DNA from: an uncultured Verrucomicrobiota bacterium | Lineage (GTDB): Bacteria > Verrucomicrobiota > Verrucomicrobiia > Chthoniobacterales > JACTMZ01 | Direction: 5' to 3' | NCBI GenBank assembly: GCA_903953565.1 | Contig: CAJBKE010000052.1 | Location: forward strand, 216,452-280,451 | DNA length: 64,000 bases | Shown here: piece by piece, positions 55,166-63,255 of the stretch | Numbering within the stretch: position 1 is the first letter of the stretch | How the letters are laid out: each line of letters opens with the position of its first letter | Notes under the pieces: generated by a model | The model's database searches: none | Told to the model about the DNA's origin: nothing | What the model saw: the letters and a program-made list of their open reading frames with translations, nothing else | Position numbers and translations under genes: made by a program

Positions 55166-55232
55166 GGTGGAGCGCGATGTCCCATCGCGATTTGGTGGAA
55201 GGGGAGATCGCGCCGGGACGGCGCGATCCACC
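55166..55232 (-). repeat. Palindromic repeat family A, copy 4 (reverse)
   Basis: GGTGGAGCGCG then arm CGCGATGTCCCATCGCG, a spacer, arm CGCGCCGGGACGGCGCG and CGATCCACC. It is inverted relative to the copies at 1496 and 48487. Confidence 0.88.
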
Positions 55233-55363
55233 GTTGGCGAAAAACTCTTCCGGTTCGTCATGACGCGTTCGCTGAAAAGATCGGGCCTTTACCCACGGGG
55301 CTTTGACCGCATGGCGGGTGATGCGGCGCAGCGCAAAAATGCCGGCGAACTCATCACCACATC

Positions 55364-55972
55364 ATGGAAACATTCCGCTACATCGTCGCCTTGTTGCTCG
55401 TCACTCTTGTCCCGGCCCTTTGCATCTATTGGCTCTTGCTGCACGGATTTCTACCCGTGTGGAAGCGGCTTGGCATTTCCGCTTCGCAATACCTGCTTTG
55501 GGCAGCGGTTCTCGCCGTGGCGATCCTTATCTCGACGTGGCGCGATGACTTCTTGGCCGCCGACTATGGCTTCCAGCCGATACTTGCGACCATCGGTCTT
55601 GTTTTCCTCGCGGGCGCCATCGTTTTCCGCATCCAGATCGAACGGTTCCTCCCCTGGCAGGTTCAGCTCGGCCTGCCAGAGATTGATCCGTCCGGCCACG
55701 CGCACAGGCTGATCACCGAGGGACCCTACGCACACACCCGGCATCCGCGTTATCTGCAGGTGTTCCTCGCGCTCTCCGGGTGGGCTCTGTTGGCCAACTA
55801 TCCGGCGGGGTATGTGGTCGCGCTTTTGTGGATCCCGCTCATGCTGATCATTGTCCGGCTCGAGGAAACCGAACTGCACCGGCGTTTCGGCGCGGAATAC
55901 ACCCTGTATCGCACGGTCGTGCCCCGCTTCTGGCCGCACGCTGCCGCCGGCAACCACCGCGTCAAGGCTTGA
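55364..55972 (+). CDS. Isoprenylcysteine carboxyl methyltransferase (ICMT)/PEMT-like membrane protein
   Basis: The protein has 202 aa with about five membrane helices. ITEGPYAHTRHPRYLQVFL and the later EETELHRRFGAEYTLYRTVVPRF are the SAM-binding features of ICMT/PEMT-like methyltransferases (GPY-x4-RHPxY and E-x2-L...Y-x-x-Y). Methyl acceptor unknown. An alternative frame of the same region upstream is a shadow. Confidence 0.88.
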   Translation: METFRYIVALLLVTLVPALCIYWLLLHGFLPVWKRLGISASQYLLWAAVLAVAILISTWRDDFLAADYGFQPILATIGLVFLAGAIVFRIQIERFLPWQVQLGLPEIDPSGHAHRLITEGPYAHTRHPRYLQVFLALSGWALLANYPAGYVVALLWIPLMLIIVRLEETELHRRFGAEYTLYRTVVPRFWPHAAAGNHRVKA

Positions 55973-56004
55973 GGGCTGCTGTTACACCCCGGACATCAAA
56001 AATT

Positions 56005-56370
56005 ATGAATGCACACTGCACATCACTGGACTCCCTACTGCAATTGCATGACGGCATGCGTCCCGGCGGGTTGCGGGAAGTATTGGAAACCATCGACCAT
56101 GAAATCGGCTTGCCCGTGCGTCCATCGGTCTTCCGTCTCGACTTCATGCCCGCCGCCACGCGGTGGGACGGTCCGACCCGCACGGTGCACCTCTACGAAA
56201 TAAGCTCGAGCGAGGCCTTCCCCGACGGGACGTTCGATGCCATCCGCGACTTCGCCGAGCGTCTGCACGAAACCGCGGGTTGCTTCACCGCCATGTGGGT
56301 CGCCGACGGCAACGGACACGATCCGCTGAAAGTATGGGATGTGCGGGATGAGTTGATTTGGGTTCGATAA
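56005..56370 (+). CDS. Hypothetical protein
   Basis: The protein has 121 aa. It starts 32 bp after the methyltransferase stop, with a poor Shine-Dalgarno. Soluble, alpha/beta composition, sequence such as GGLREVLETIDHEIGLP and VWDVRDELIWVR. No family recognised. The stop lies 26 bp before a family B repeat unit. Confidence 0.5.
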   Translation: MNAHCTSLDSLLQLHDGMRPGGLREVLETIDHEIGLPVRPSVFRLDFMPAATRWDGPTRTVHLYEISSSEAFPDGTFDAIRDFAERLHETAGCFTAMWVADGNGHDPLKVWDVRDELIWVR

Positions 56371-56396
56371 GAAGAAGGCAAGCCACGGTGAAGAAA

Positions 56397-56560
56397 AGAC
56401 AGGCCACGGATAGAAGAAGATGAAAGAGGATTGTTTTGCGCCGGGTGACCCCGGCGCATAACAGGATCCATCGAACTGAAGGGTGTCGGTAAGACTTGGG
56501 AATTTGCCGGGGTCACACGGCAAATGCCAATCCTCTGCAATCTTCTTTTATCCGTGGCTC
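56397..56560. repeat. Repeat family B, inverted pair
   Basis: Left half: AGACAGGCCACGGAT, AGAAGATGAAAGAGGATTG, then a GCGCCGGG hairpin. The right half is the same in reverse (TTGCCGGGGTCACACGGCAA, CAATCCTCT, TATCCGTGGCT). It is related to copies at 60798, 62615, 63084 and 63179. The right end supplies the last codons (Ser-His-Gly) and stop of the isomerase gene. Confidence 0.8.
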
Positions 56561-57414
56561 AAAAGCTGTGAGTGATTCGCTAGCGCGAGGCGGCGGGCGC
56601 GTTGGCGGAGGTAGGTGCGGGCGCGGCGGGCGCGGGCCATGATGATGCCGGGTTCGTCGCCTCCAGCGAGTTCGAGAATGAAGGCGCCGGTAAAATTCAC
56701 GGCGGCCAGTTCTTTGAGCAGGGCGGTCCAGTCGATGCGTCCGTCGCCGGGTGGGAGGTGGTCGTCGCCGTGGCCTTTGTTGTCATGGACGTGGAGCAAT
56801 CGCAGATACGGCGCCATTTTGTAAACCAGCGGGTAGAGCTCGCCCGCGAGGTGGGCATGGCCGGTGTCGAGACAGGCGCCGACCCGATTGCCCTTGAGGC
56901 AGGTGAGGATCCACAGGAGGTCGGCTGATTGTCCGAACATGAGGTGCGGCAACTTGTTTTCGAGGACACATTGGATCCCGAGTTCGCCGCAGCGCGCGGC
57001 CACGCGTTCGAGGATAGAACAGACGTTTTCGATGCGCAGCAAACGCTCCTCGCGCGAGGGGATGTCGCCATTTTCCGGTCCGGGATGGATGACGAAGTAG
57101 TGCACTCCGAGACTGGCTGCTGCTTCGACGGCGCGCAGGATTTCCGCCAAGGCGTGTTCGCGGCCAGCGGGTTCCAACGAGGAGATGTCGATGTCGTCGG
57201 CGAAAGGCGCGTGGAAGGAGTAGGCCTCCATGCCGAGGGCATCCAGGCGCGCGGCGGCTTCCTGCACGCGGTTGGCGTCGCGGTAGTCGAGGTGAGGTGG
57301 TGAGAATACCACCTCGACCATGCTGAAGCCGCTCGCGCGGATCGTTTCGAGACACTCGACCAACGGACTTTGGTAAAAGCAGCCCGTCGACAGACCAATC
57401 GGCCAGTTGGTCAT
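56548..57414 (-). CDS. Sugar phosphate isomerase/epimerase family protein (AP endonuclease 2-like TIM barrel)
   Basis: The protein has 288 aa; its start overlaps the primase-like gene stop (ATGA). Motifs GLSTGCFYQSPLVECL, HYFVIHPGPENG, VLENKLPH, GACLDTGHAHLAGE, LLHVHDNKGHGDDHLPPG and GRIDW are those of the xylose isomerase-like TIM barrel with metal-binding Glu/Asp/His. Substrate unknown. Its last codons lie in a family B repeat. Confidence 0.9.
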   Translation of the reverse strand: MTNWPIGLSTGCFYQSPLVECLETIRASGFSMVEVVFSPPHLDYRDANRVQEAAARLDALGMEAYSFHAPFADDIDISSLEPAGREHALAEILRAVEAAASLGVHYFVIHPGPENGDIPSREERLLRIENVCSILERVAARCGELGIQCVLENKLPHLMFGQSADLLWILTCLKGNRVGACLDTGHAHLAGELYPLVYKMAPYLRLLHVHDNKGHGDDHLPPGDGRIDWTALLKELAAVNFTGAFILELAGGDEPGIIMARARRARTYLRQRARRLALANHSQLLSHG

Positions 57415-58799
57415 ACCTCCAAGGGTTCCGGCGGCCGCGGGACCGGCCAATGCAGACGCGGCGTGTGTTCCGCCCCGGCGATTTCCCCGGCTTCCGTGTG
57501 CACGGACGTGCGTTCGCACGCGAACATCCGCGTGTAGTAATCGGCGCGCAGGGCGGGGGAATAGTCTTTCCATTCCTCGCCCCAAGCATGATCGCGCTCG
57601 AATTTCGAGCGGATCAGCCCCGCGATATGGCGCGGGTGCCAACCGCGGTCGAGCAGGGCATTGGTCACATTCTTCATGCCGACCGGGCGCAGGAGGAGAT
57701 CGTTGGGATGCCGCAAAGCCTCCCGCGCACCGGCCGGCAAAAAATCGAGGGGCGTATGATCGTAGGTTTCCGGCCAACGCCGGGGATCGTCGTGCCGCGC
57801 CGTGTAGAAATGGTCGTGCGCCTTTTGCAGATCCGAACCGAGGTAGTGATGCAGCAGATGTTCGGTGCCGTTGGTCTGATCGGGAATGATGGCCGATGAT
57901 TCGCGGGCCAAGGCAGCGGCCAGTTTGGGATCGCGCATCGCCGCAATGCCGTGCCGCAGGTCGGCGGCATCGAGGGTCACGAAAATGATCGGGCCGATAC
58001 GCGGCAAGTTGCCCGCCCCGATCGCATGCGTCTGTTGCCATGGCTTGAGGTATCCGCTGTAGGGGATGCGAATGGTGCGCATGGGGAGCGGGTCCGCGTA
58101 TTCGGACAGATCGATCGAAAGCATCTCGCGCCCGCGGCTGGATGGCGCCACTTCCACGGCGGTCATCTCCACGGGAATCACGGTCTCGGGTGTGGACAGT
58201 TCGATGACCAGGCGCGCGACGAATTCCATGAGGAGTCCCAGTCCCGCGAAAGCGCACGTGATGGACGGAGCGTCGAGTCCGTCGCGACGGCGCAGCATGA
58301 GGGAGTCATGCGTCAGGGTGGGGCGTCCCGTTTCGGCCAACCGCGCGAAGACCCTCGAGGCGCGGCTGATGCGCCAGACGAAGTGATGACCGCGCCCGCT
58401 CAGGATATGCAGCGCTTCGATGCCGTAATGACCGAGCACGCGCTTGACCGCCAGTTCGAGCGGTTCCTGCAGGGCAAAGGCGCGAGCCGGGTCGAGGTAG
58501 GCATCGGCCGGGAAGTCGAAATTGACATACTCGATATCGAGATGGGCAATGAGCGAATCGCGGTCGGCCAGCGACCGGCAGATATCGTGTCCGGCATCGA
58601 GCTGCGCGGACAATTCCCACGGAAGGAGTGGAGTGCGTGCGGCCAGTGCAGGTGTGTCGGCCGTGATGTATTCGGCGGTGAAGTCTCCTGCCTCGTCGGC
58701 TCCGAGGAATTCCAACATCCGCTCCCGCACGGCGGGTTGGCGGTAGTAATCGCGGAGAGTTGCGAGAATATCCTGCATGTCGAAAAGATGCGCCGGCAT
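57411..58799 (-). CDS. Hypothetical protein with primase-like (AEP) motifs
   Basis: The protein has 462 aa from ATG 58799; ATG 58778 is also possible. LIAHLDIEYVNFDFP followed by LHILSGRGHHFVWRIS (around residues 80-150) recalls archaeo-eukaryotic primase-superfamily domains (D-x-D/E and SG-x-G-x-H-x-W). The C-terminal half holds a helical region with HLLHHYLGSDLQKAHDHF. No further domain is recognised. It is upstream of, and overlaps, the sugar isomerase gene. Function is uncertain. Confidence 0.45.
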   Translation of the reverse strand: MPAHLFDMQDILATLRDYYRQPAVRERMLEFLGADEAGDFTAEYITADTPALAARTPLLPWELSAQLDAGHDICRSLADRDSLIAHLDIEYVNFDFPADAYLDPARAFALQEPLELAVKRVLGHYGIEALHILSGRGHHFVWRISRASRVFARLAETGRPTLTHDSLMLRRRDGLDAPSITCAFAGLGLLMEFVARLVIELSTPETVIPVEMTAVEVAPSSRGREMLSIDLSEYADPLPMRTIRIPYSGYLKPWQQTHAIGAGNLPRIGPIIFVTLDAADLRHGIAAMRDPKLAAALARESSAIIPDQTNGTEHLLHHYLGSDLQKAHDHFYTARHDDPRRWPETYDHTPLDFLPAGAREALRHPNDLLLRPVGMKNVTNALLDRGWHPRHIAGLIRSKFERDHAWGEEWKDYSPALRADYYTRMFACERTSVHTEAGEIAGAEHTPRLHWPVPRPPEPLEV

Positions 58800-58957
58800 C
58801 GGACCGACAACGACTGCAACAAAACGCAAAACCGTCGTCCCGTGAATGGGGTCATCGCCCCAACGATGGCCGGAGCGGGGGTGCAAAGATCGGGTTTGCC
58901 TTCGGCAGCTTGGCAGCGGTAGCGGACTGGGTTAATTTGTTTTCTGACGCAACTTTC

Positions 58958-59299
58958 ATGAAAACCAATCTTACGCTGATCACTGTCCTCGCACTTTGCG
59001 CCCTCGCTCCGTTTGCCGTTGCCGCGGATGACAGCTCAGAGGAAATCCGAAACACCGCTGCGGTCGAGTCCGGCACTTATCAGGTGACTGCGATGAAAGT
59101 TGATCCGGAAGAAAAAGAAATTTATGTCACGACTTCGGATGGCAAGACGCTGGAGCTTTATTTCAGCGATGCGACCAAGCTGACGCGGGGTGGCCAAGCG
59201 GTCGCTTTCGATGCGCTGAAGAATGGTCAGAAGCTCGTGGTGCAGGTGGAAAAAGACGGCAACAAGCTCAAGCCTCTTTCCGTTGCCATTCTTGAATAG
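58958..59299 (+). CDS. Small secreted protein, unknown
   Basis: The protein has 113 aa; start at 58958 (MKTNLTLITVLALCALAPFA), a clean signal peptide ...AVAA. The mature 90 residues are a small beta-rich domain (YQVTAMKVDPEEKEIYVTT, GQKLVVQVEKDGNKL). No family recognised. The next gene begins 19 bp later. Confidence 0.7.
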   Translation: MKTNLTLITVLALCALAPFAVAADDSSEEIRNTAAVESGTYQVTAMKVDPEEKEIYVTTSDGKTLELYFSDATKLTRGGQAVAFDALKNGQKLVVQVEKDGNKLKPLSVAILE

Positions 59300-59318
59300 C
59301 CTGTCCCACGCAGAACTC

Positions 59319-59846
59319 ATGCGTCCGTCGCTCAGGAAACTCCACCGGATTCTGTCGCCCTACCTTTTCGTTCTGGTCGCGGTAAGCGCTGTCACCGGTG
59401 TGGCTTATCGTGCGGGAAAGAAATGGTTCGGCATGGACGGCCAGACGGGGCAGTCCGTGATGGAATGGCACACCGGCGAGTGGTTGGGGCCCGCGTTGTC
59501 TCCTTTCTACGTTTTGCTGACCGGAACGGCGCTTGTGTTTCTCATTGTCTCCGGCGCCGTCATGCTCTGGCAGCGGGCTGGTCGCGGAGTGGCGCGGACT
59601 TGGCACCGCGTTCTGGGTGCCGTGCTTCTCCTTCCACTGGCCGCCACAGCCCTGACCGGCATGCTTTACAAAGCCGGCCAGTCTTGGTTCGGAATTTCCG
59701 AAGAGACTGCCGATCTTCTCATGACCATCCATGAGGGTGCGTGGCTCGGTCGCAGTTTGAAAGTTTACTATTCCGTCGTGATGGGCTGCGGACTTCTCGC
59801 TTTGGGAAGCTTCGGCTTGGCCTTGCTGCGCCGCAAGAAGCGCTGA
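59319..59846 (+). CDS. PepSY-type membrane protein with internal tandem duplication
   Basis: The protein has 175 aa and four membrane helices. Two halves resemble each other: RKLHRILSPYLFVLVAVSAV, AGKKWFGMD, WHTGEWLGP (residues ~5-55) and RTWHRVLGAVLLLPLAATAL, AGQSWFGIS, HEGAWLGRS (residues ~95-150). The repeated His residues at helix edges suggest heme or metal binding, as in PepSY_TM proteins. It is probably co-transcribed with the preceding secreted protein. Confidence 0.75.
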   Translation: MRPSLRKLHRILSPYLFVLVAVSAVTGVAYRAGKKWFGMDGQTGQSVMEWHTGEWLGPALSPFYVLLTGTALVFLIVSGAVMLWQRAGRGVARTWHRVLGAVLLLPLAATALTGMLYKAGQSWFGISEETADLLMTIHEGAWLGRSLKVYYSVVMGCGLLALGSFGLALLRRKKR

Positions 59847-60097
59847 CGTTGTTTAAATGCTCTATTTGGTTGTGCCTGGAGCAATCCAAGAAATGCTGTG
59901 GACAGTCCGGTTTTCGGCGCCGGGGACGGCGCCGCTCCATTTGCTCTAGCGTCGGCGTTCCCGTCGACGGATCGATGGCTTCTCGGCGTTTCGCCCAAGT
60001 AGCTCCCGATGATCTGGCGGTAACCGACGATGATGGCGGCGATACCTCCGGCTAACGAGGCGAAGATGAGGGCCAGTCCGGCCAGGAACCATTTCAT
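59768..60097 (-). CDS. Small membrane protein, possible gene
   Basis: The protein has 109 aa. Good Shine-Dalgarno (GGAGA) before ATG 60097; a hydrophobic helix at ~5-30 (WFLAGLALIFASLAGGIAAI), then a hydrophilic tail that is antisense to the end of the PepSY-type gene. The N-terminal half is credible; the tail may be random. A half hairpin of repeat character (GGCGCC-type palindrome) lies within it near 59914. Confidence 0.4.
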   Translation of the reverse strand: MKWFLAGLALIFASLAGGIAAIIVGYRQIIGSYLGETPRSHRSVDGNADARANGAAPSPAPKTGLSTAFLGLLQAQPNRAFKQRQRFLRRSKAKPKLPKARSPQPITTE

Positions 60098-60180
60098 ATT
60101 CTCTCCACAACTTTGACCGTGCGCGTTGCCGGGAGGCGGACGCGCACGGTCTGGTTTGGATGGCGCCAAGAGTGGCTGTG

Positions 60181-60633
60181 TCAGGAAACCGGAACTTCGA
60201 GAGCTTTGGTCTGGATCTCGGGAGCTTTGGGCAGATGGACCTGCAAGGTGCCGTCTTTGAATTCGGCTTTCACTTTGTCCGTCTTCGCTCCCTCCGGCAG
60301 AACGAACGCGCGCTCGAATGTGCCGTAAGAACGTTCGATGCGGTGATAGCGTCGGCCTTTTTCCTCTTTCTGGAATTTGCGCTCGCCGGTGATACGGATG
60401 GTGCCGTCCTCGACCGTGACGTGGACGTCCTCCTTTTTCACCTCGGGCAAGTCGGCCTTGATGACGAATTCTTTGTCGTCCTCCGAGACATCGACCAGCG
60501 GGCTCCATTCGGACGCGCTGATTGTTTCCTCTCCGGTCCAGGGAACGAGGGAACGAGCGCCGAAGAGGCGGTCGATGCGGTTGCGCACGGTGTCCATTTC
60601 ACGGATCGGGTTCCAAGTTGTGAGTATGCTCAT
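60181..60633 (-). CDS. Hsp20/alpha-crystallin family small heat-shock protein
   Basis: The protein has 150 aa. The N-terminus MSILTTWNPIREMDTVRNRI is typical. The alpha-crystallin domain runs from SPLVDVSEDDKEFVIKADLP to YGTFERAFVLPEGAKTDKVK. Chaperone preventing aggregation of unfolded proteins. The small membrane-protein gene follows 84 bp downstream. Confidence 0.96.
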   Translation of the reverse strand: MSILTTWNPIREMDTVRNRIDRLFGARSLVPWTGEETISASEWSPLVDVSEDDKEFVIKADLPEVKKEDVHVTVEDGTIRITGERKFQKEEKGRRYHRIERSYGTFERAFVLPEGAKTDKVKAEFKDGTLQVHLPKAPEIQTKALEVPVS

Positions 60634-60797
60634 GGTCTTTCTTTCTTTGTTGCGGTGATACGTTGACCGCGCAAGGCAACCACCGTCGCCGCCTCGCGCA
60701 GATCCGGATGGCGTCGAGTGATTCGGCGGTCCGGCATGCAAATATTGGAACGCGGGCCGCTTGAGCGGACTATGGGGTGATGGCCCGAGAGGGGAAA

Positions 60798-60855
60798 AGA
60801 CAGGCCACCGATGGGAGAAGATGAAAGAGGATTGTTTGGCGCCGGGAAACCCGGC
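60798..60855 (+). repeat. Repeat family B, single copy
   Basis: AGACAGGCCACCGAT, then GAGAAGATGAAAGAGGATTG, then a short GCCGGGAAACCCGGC hairpin; nearly the same as the left half at 56397. Confidence 0.75.
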
Positions 60856-60860
60856 TGCTC

Positions 60861-61301
60861 TCATTCCCGTGCATAGCGGCCGAGGAGTTCGGCGCGGTCG
60901 AGGATGTGGTCATGCATGGCGTCTTCCAACTCGGTTCGGGCGGAGCCTGCGGGGAGATCGAGTTTTGTATCCAGGGCATAGAGGCGGAAGTAGTAACGGT
61001 GGGTGCCGCTCGGGGGGCTCGGACCAACGTATTTCGCCGTGCCGGCGTCATTGAGTCCGACGATGGCGCCGGCCGGGATGGAATCTTCTTTGATCACCGC
61101 GGTTCCCGGTTGGATGTTCCAGACCAACCAGTGGTTCCACGTGCCCATGGCAGCATCGGGGTCGTCGACAATGAGAACGAGACTCTCGGCCTCGGCCGGG
61201 ACGCCGCGGATGGTGAGCGGAGGATTGACGTTCTTTCCGTCCGCAGTGAGACGGCGCGGGATCGGATGCGTGTCGCTGAAAGCTTTGGTCGTGATCTTCA
61301 T
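60861..61301 (-). CDS. YbhB/YbcL (PEBP) family protein
   Basis: The protein has 146 aa, start at 61301 (MKITTKAFSDTHPIP). PEBP motifs: GKNVNPPLTIRGVP, SLVLIVDDPDAAMGTWNHWL, and GPSPPSGTHRYYFRLYAL. Ligand-binding pocket fold of phosphatidylethanolamine-binding/Raf-kinase-inhibitor-like proteins; bacterial function is unknown. The 14-base word CGGACTATGGGGTG occurs on both sides of the gene (60766 and 61408). Confidence 0.92.
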   Translation of the reverse strand: MKITTKAFSDTHPIPRRLTADGKNVNPPLTIRGVPAEAESLVLIVDDPDAAMGTWNHWLVWNIQPGTAVIKEDSIPAGAIVGLNDAGTAKYVGPSPPSGTHRYYFRLYALDTKLDLPAGSARTELEDAMHDHILDRAELLGRYARE

Positions 61302-61533
61302 CGGGTGACAACGCGCTGCCTCTTGTCGTGTTGCGGTGATCGCAGCCACGAAATGATTGTGCCGGTAAGGCATTGCATACCATTCACACTGGGCCGCAGT
61401 GCGTTGCCGGACTATGGGGTGTTTTGCCGAGAGACAGCCGGAGAGGGGAAGCCGGGTGCAATGGTCTGGCTGCCGCAGGTGTGTCTGAACCCCTTCGGGG
61501 ATCGCCCCATGGTTCGCGCTTGGGGTGGAGCGG

Positions 61534-61743
61534 ATGATGCGGGTGATGAAAAAGCCAAGCAAACACGGCACTCATTCGTCCGCTCAACCCCAGCCCATGA
61601 ACGGGGACCCATTCCACGATGATACCGATTGGCTCGATGCCGAGCTGAAACAAACCATCGCGCAGGAAGATCGGCGCGAAGCGCAGCATGCGGGTAAAAC
61701 CATCCGGCGTCCGCACAAAGTGGCACGCACAATGGCATCCTGA
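61534..61743 (+). CDS. Small hydrophilic protein, possible gene upstream of the sigma factor
   Basis: About 69 aa. Candidate starts lie at 61525 (GTG), 61534, 61537 and 61546; GGAG is near 61528. Acidic/basic low-complexity sequence (FHDDTDWLDAELKQTIAQED). It ends 17 bp before the sigma factor gene. No homologue recognised. Confidence 0.45.
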   Translation: MMRVMKKPSKHGTHSSAQPQPMNGDPFHDDTDWLDAELKQTIAQEDRREAQHAGKTIRRPHKVARTMAS

Positions 61744-61760
61744 AGACGAGGCCGAAGACC

Positions 61761-62603
61761 ATGGCAGCCGTTTCAACAGACAATGCCTTCGGGCTGTATC
61801 TCCGGGAAATCGGGCGCGAGAAGCTGCTTACGCCCGAGGAGGAAATCAAACTCGCGGCACGGATCAAGCGCGGGGACAAAGCGGCGCGCGAGCGTATGAT
61901 CACGGCAAACCTGCGCCTCGTGGTGAAGCTGGCCACCGATTACGCGAACCTCGGACTTCCGCTGCTCGATCTTGTCTCGGAGGGCAATATCGGCCTGATG
62001 AAAGCCGTCGAGCGTTTCGATCCGGAAAAAGGCGGCAAGCTGAGCACTTACGCCGCGTGGTGGATCAAGCAATCGATCAAGCGCGCTCTGGCCAACCAAA
62101 GCAAAACAATCCGCGTGCCGGTGCATCAGGTGGAGAAGATTGCCAAGATCCGCCGCCTGACCGAGCGCATGACCCTCGAACTGGGGCGCGATCCGAGCGA
62201 CGAGGAATTGGCCGACGAGGTCGGCTTGAGCGCGGCGCAGATCTCGTCGCTGAAAAGCAGCGGGATCCAACCGGCCTCGTTGGATGCGCCGGTTGGCCGG
62301 GATGACGGCGACACGCTCTTCGGCGACATGATTTCCGACGAGAACGCGGAGGGTCCGCTCGAACACCTCGCGGAAAAGGATGCGCGCGCCAACCTCGGCG
62401 GATGGCTCAAAGTGCTGACGCCGCGCGAGCGCGATATCATCAAGGCACGCTACGGATTGGGCGGGGGGAAGATGAAAACGCTGGAGGATATCGGGGTGAA
62501 GTTCGGCATCACGCGCGAGCGAATCCGCCAGATCCAGGTGGTCGCACTGAAAAAGCTGCGGCGGGAGATGGCGCGGAGGGATACGTCGGTTGTGGCGCGG
62601 TGA
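61761..62603 (+). CDS. RNA polymerase sigma-70 factor, group 2 (RpoS/SigA-like)
   Basis: The protein has 280 aa. Region 1.2 (FGLYLREIGREKLLTPEEE), regions 2.1-2.4 (NLRLVVKLATDYANLGLPL, LSTYAAWWIKQSIKRAL), region 3, and region 4.2 (TLEDIGVKFGITRERIRQIQ) are complete. It lacks region 1.1 and the long non-conserved insert of RpoD, so it is a secondary factor. It recognises consensus-like -10/-35 elements. Stress or stationary-phase role is inference. Confidence 0.93.
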   Translation: MAAVSTDNAFGLYLREIGREKLLTPEEEIKLAARIKRGDKAARERMITANLRLVVKLATDYANLGLPLLDLVSEGNIGLMKAVERFDPEKGGKLSTYAAWWIKQSIKRALANQSKTIRVPVHQVEKIAKIRRLTERMTLELGRDPSDEELADEVGLSAAQISSLKSSGIQPASLDAPVGRDDGDTLFGDMISDENAEGPLEHLAEKDARANLGGWLKVLTPRERDIIKARYGLGGGKMKTLEDIGVKFGITRERIRQIQVVALKKLRREMARRDTSVVAR

Positions 62604-62614
62604 GGGGGAGAGAA

Positions 62615-62684
62615 AGACAGGCCACGGATAGACGCGGATAAAAGGCAGGATAAGAAGCTTGGCCGGCTGACACCGGCCAAGCTT
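62615..62684 (+). repeat. Repeat family B unit left of GxxExxY gene
   Basis: AGACAGGCCACGGATAGACG, CGGATAA, then a 12-bp hairpin AAGCTTGGCCGG with complement and loop CTGACA. It ends 10 bp before the GxxExxY start codon. Confidence 0.85.
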
Positions 62685-62694
62685 AATTGCCACC

Positions 62695-63081
62695 ATGTCG
62701 AGCGCTCTACCCTATGCTCATCTGACTGAAGCAGTGATCGGGGCTGCTTTCGAGGTGCATGGGGCTCTTGGCTACGGTTTTCTTGAGGCAGTCTACCGCA
62801 ATGCCATGGCGGTGGAGTTGAGGCGACGCGGACTTAGTGCGGTGGTCGAGAACAGGATGGAGGTGCGCTACAAAGATGAGGTCGTTGGCACCTATGTGGC
62901 TGATATGGTGGTCGACGATACGGTGATCGTTGAATTCAAGGTGGCGGAGGAATACCGCAAGGCCGACGAAGCGCAGCTGATCAATGAGTTGGTGGCCACT
63001 GGGAAGCCGGTCGGGCTACTCATCAATTTCGGCCGCCGCAAAGTGGAGTTCAAGCGGTTGGTGTGGAATCTGAAGGCATAG
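62695..63081 (+). CDS. GxxExxY family protein
   Basis: The protein has 128 aa. Signature GYGFLEAVYRNAMAVELRRR gives G-x-x-E-x-x-Y; VIVEFKVAEEY and GKPVGLLINFG complete the PD-(D/E)XK-nuclease-like core. Catalytic activity of the family has not been established to my knowledge. Family B repeat units lie immediately on both sides, suggesting that gene and repeats form a unit that moves or was inserted together. Confidence 0.9.
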   Translation: MSSALPYAHLTEAVIGAAFEVHGALGYGFLEAVYRNAMAVELRRRGLSAVVENRMEVRYKDEVVGTYVADMVVDDTVIVEFKVAEEYRKADEAQLINELVATGKPVGLLINFGRRKVEFKRLVWNLKA

Positions 63082-63083
63082 AA

Positions 63084-63162
63084 AGACAGGCCACGGATTG
63101 ACGCGGATAAGCGCGGATAAAAGACAAGATAAGGCCCGATCGGCTGACACCGCTCGGGCCTA
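63084..63162 (+). repeat. Repeat family B unit right of GxxExxY gene
   Basis: AGACAGGCCACGGATTGACG with GCGGATAA twice, then hairpin GGCCCGATCGG..CTCGGGCC around CTGACACC. Same orientation as the unit at 62615. It begins 2 bp after the GxxExxY stop. Confidence 0.85.
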
Positions 63163-63178
63163 GTTTTCCGGACAAGAC

Positions 63179-63249
63179 TTTTTGCGCCGGTGTGCCGGCG
63201 CAAAAATATCCTCTGTCATCCGCGTCTATCCGCGTTAATCCGTGGCTAA
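63179..63249 (-). repeat. Repeat family B, inverted unit
   Basis: Hairpin TTTTTGCGCCGG with GCCGGCGCAAAAA, then CCGCGTCTATCCGCG and TTAATCCGTGGCT. It is the inverse of the unit at 63084 and lies just before the 3' end of the response regulator; the T-flanked stem could also terminate transcription. Confidence 0.85.
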
Positions 63250-63255
63250 ATTCTG

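Noticed and set aside
59768..60508. 246-codon minus-strand frame reaching into hsp20
   Set aside because: Only the part from the ATG at 60097 has a ribosome binding site and membrane helix; the rest is a shadow of hsp20.
62615..63249. CRISPR array
   Set aside because: Units are few, far apart, differ in hairpin sequence and lack regular spacers or cas genes.
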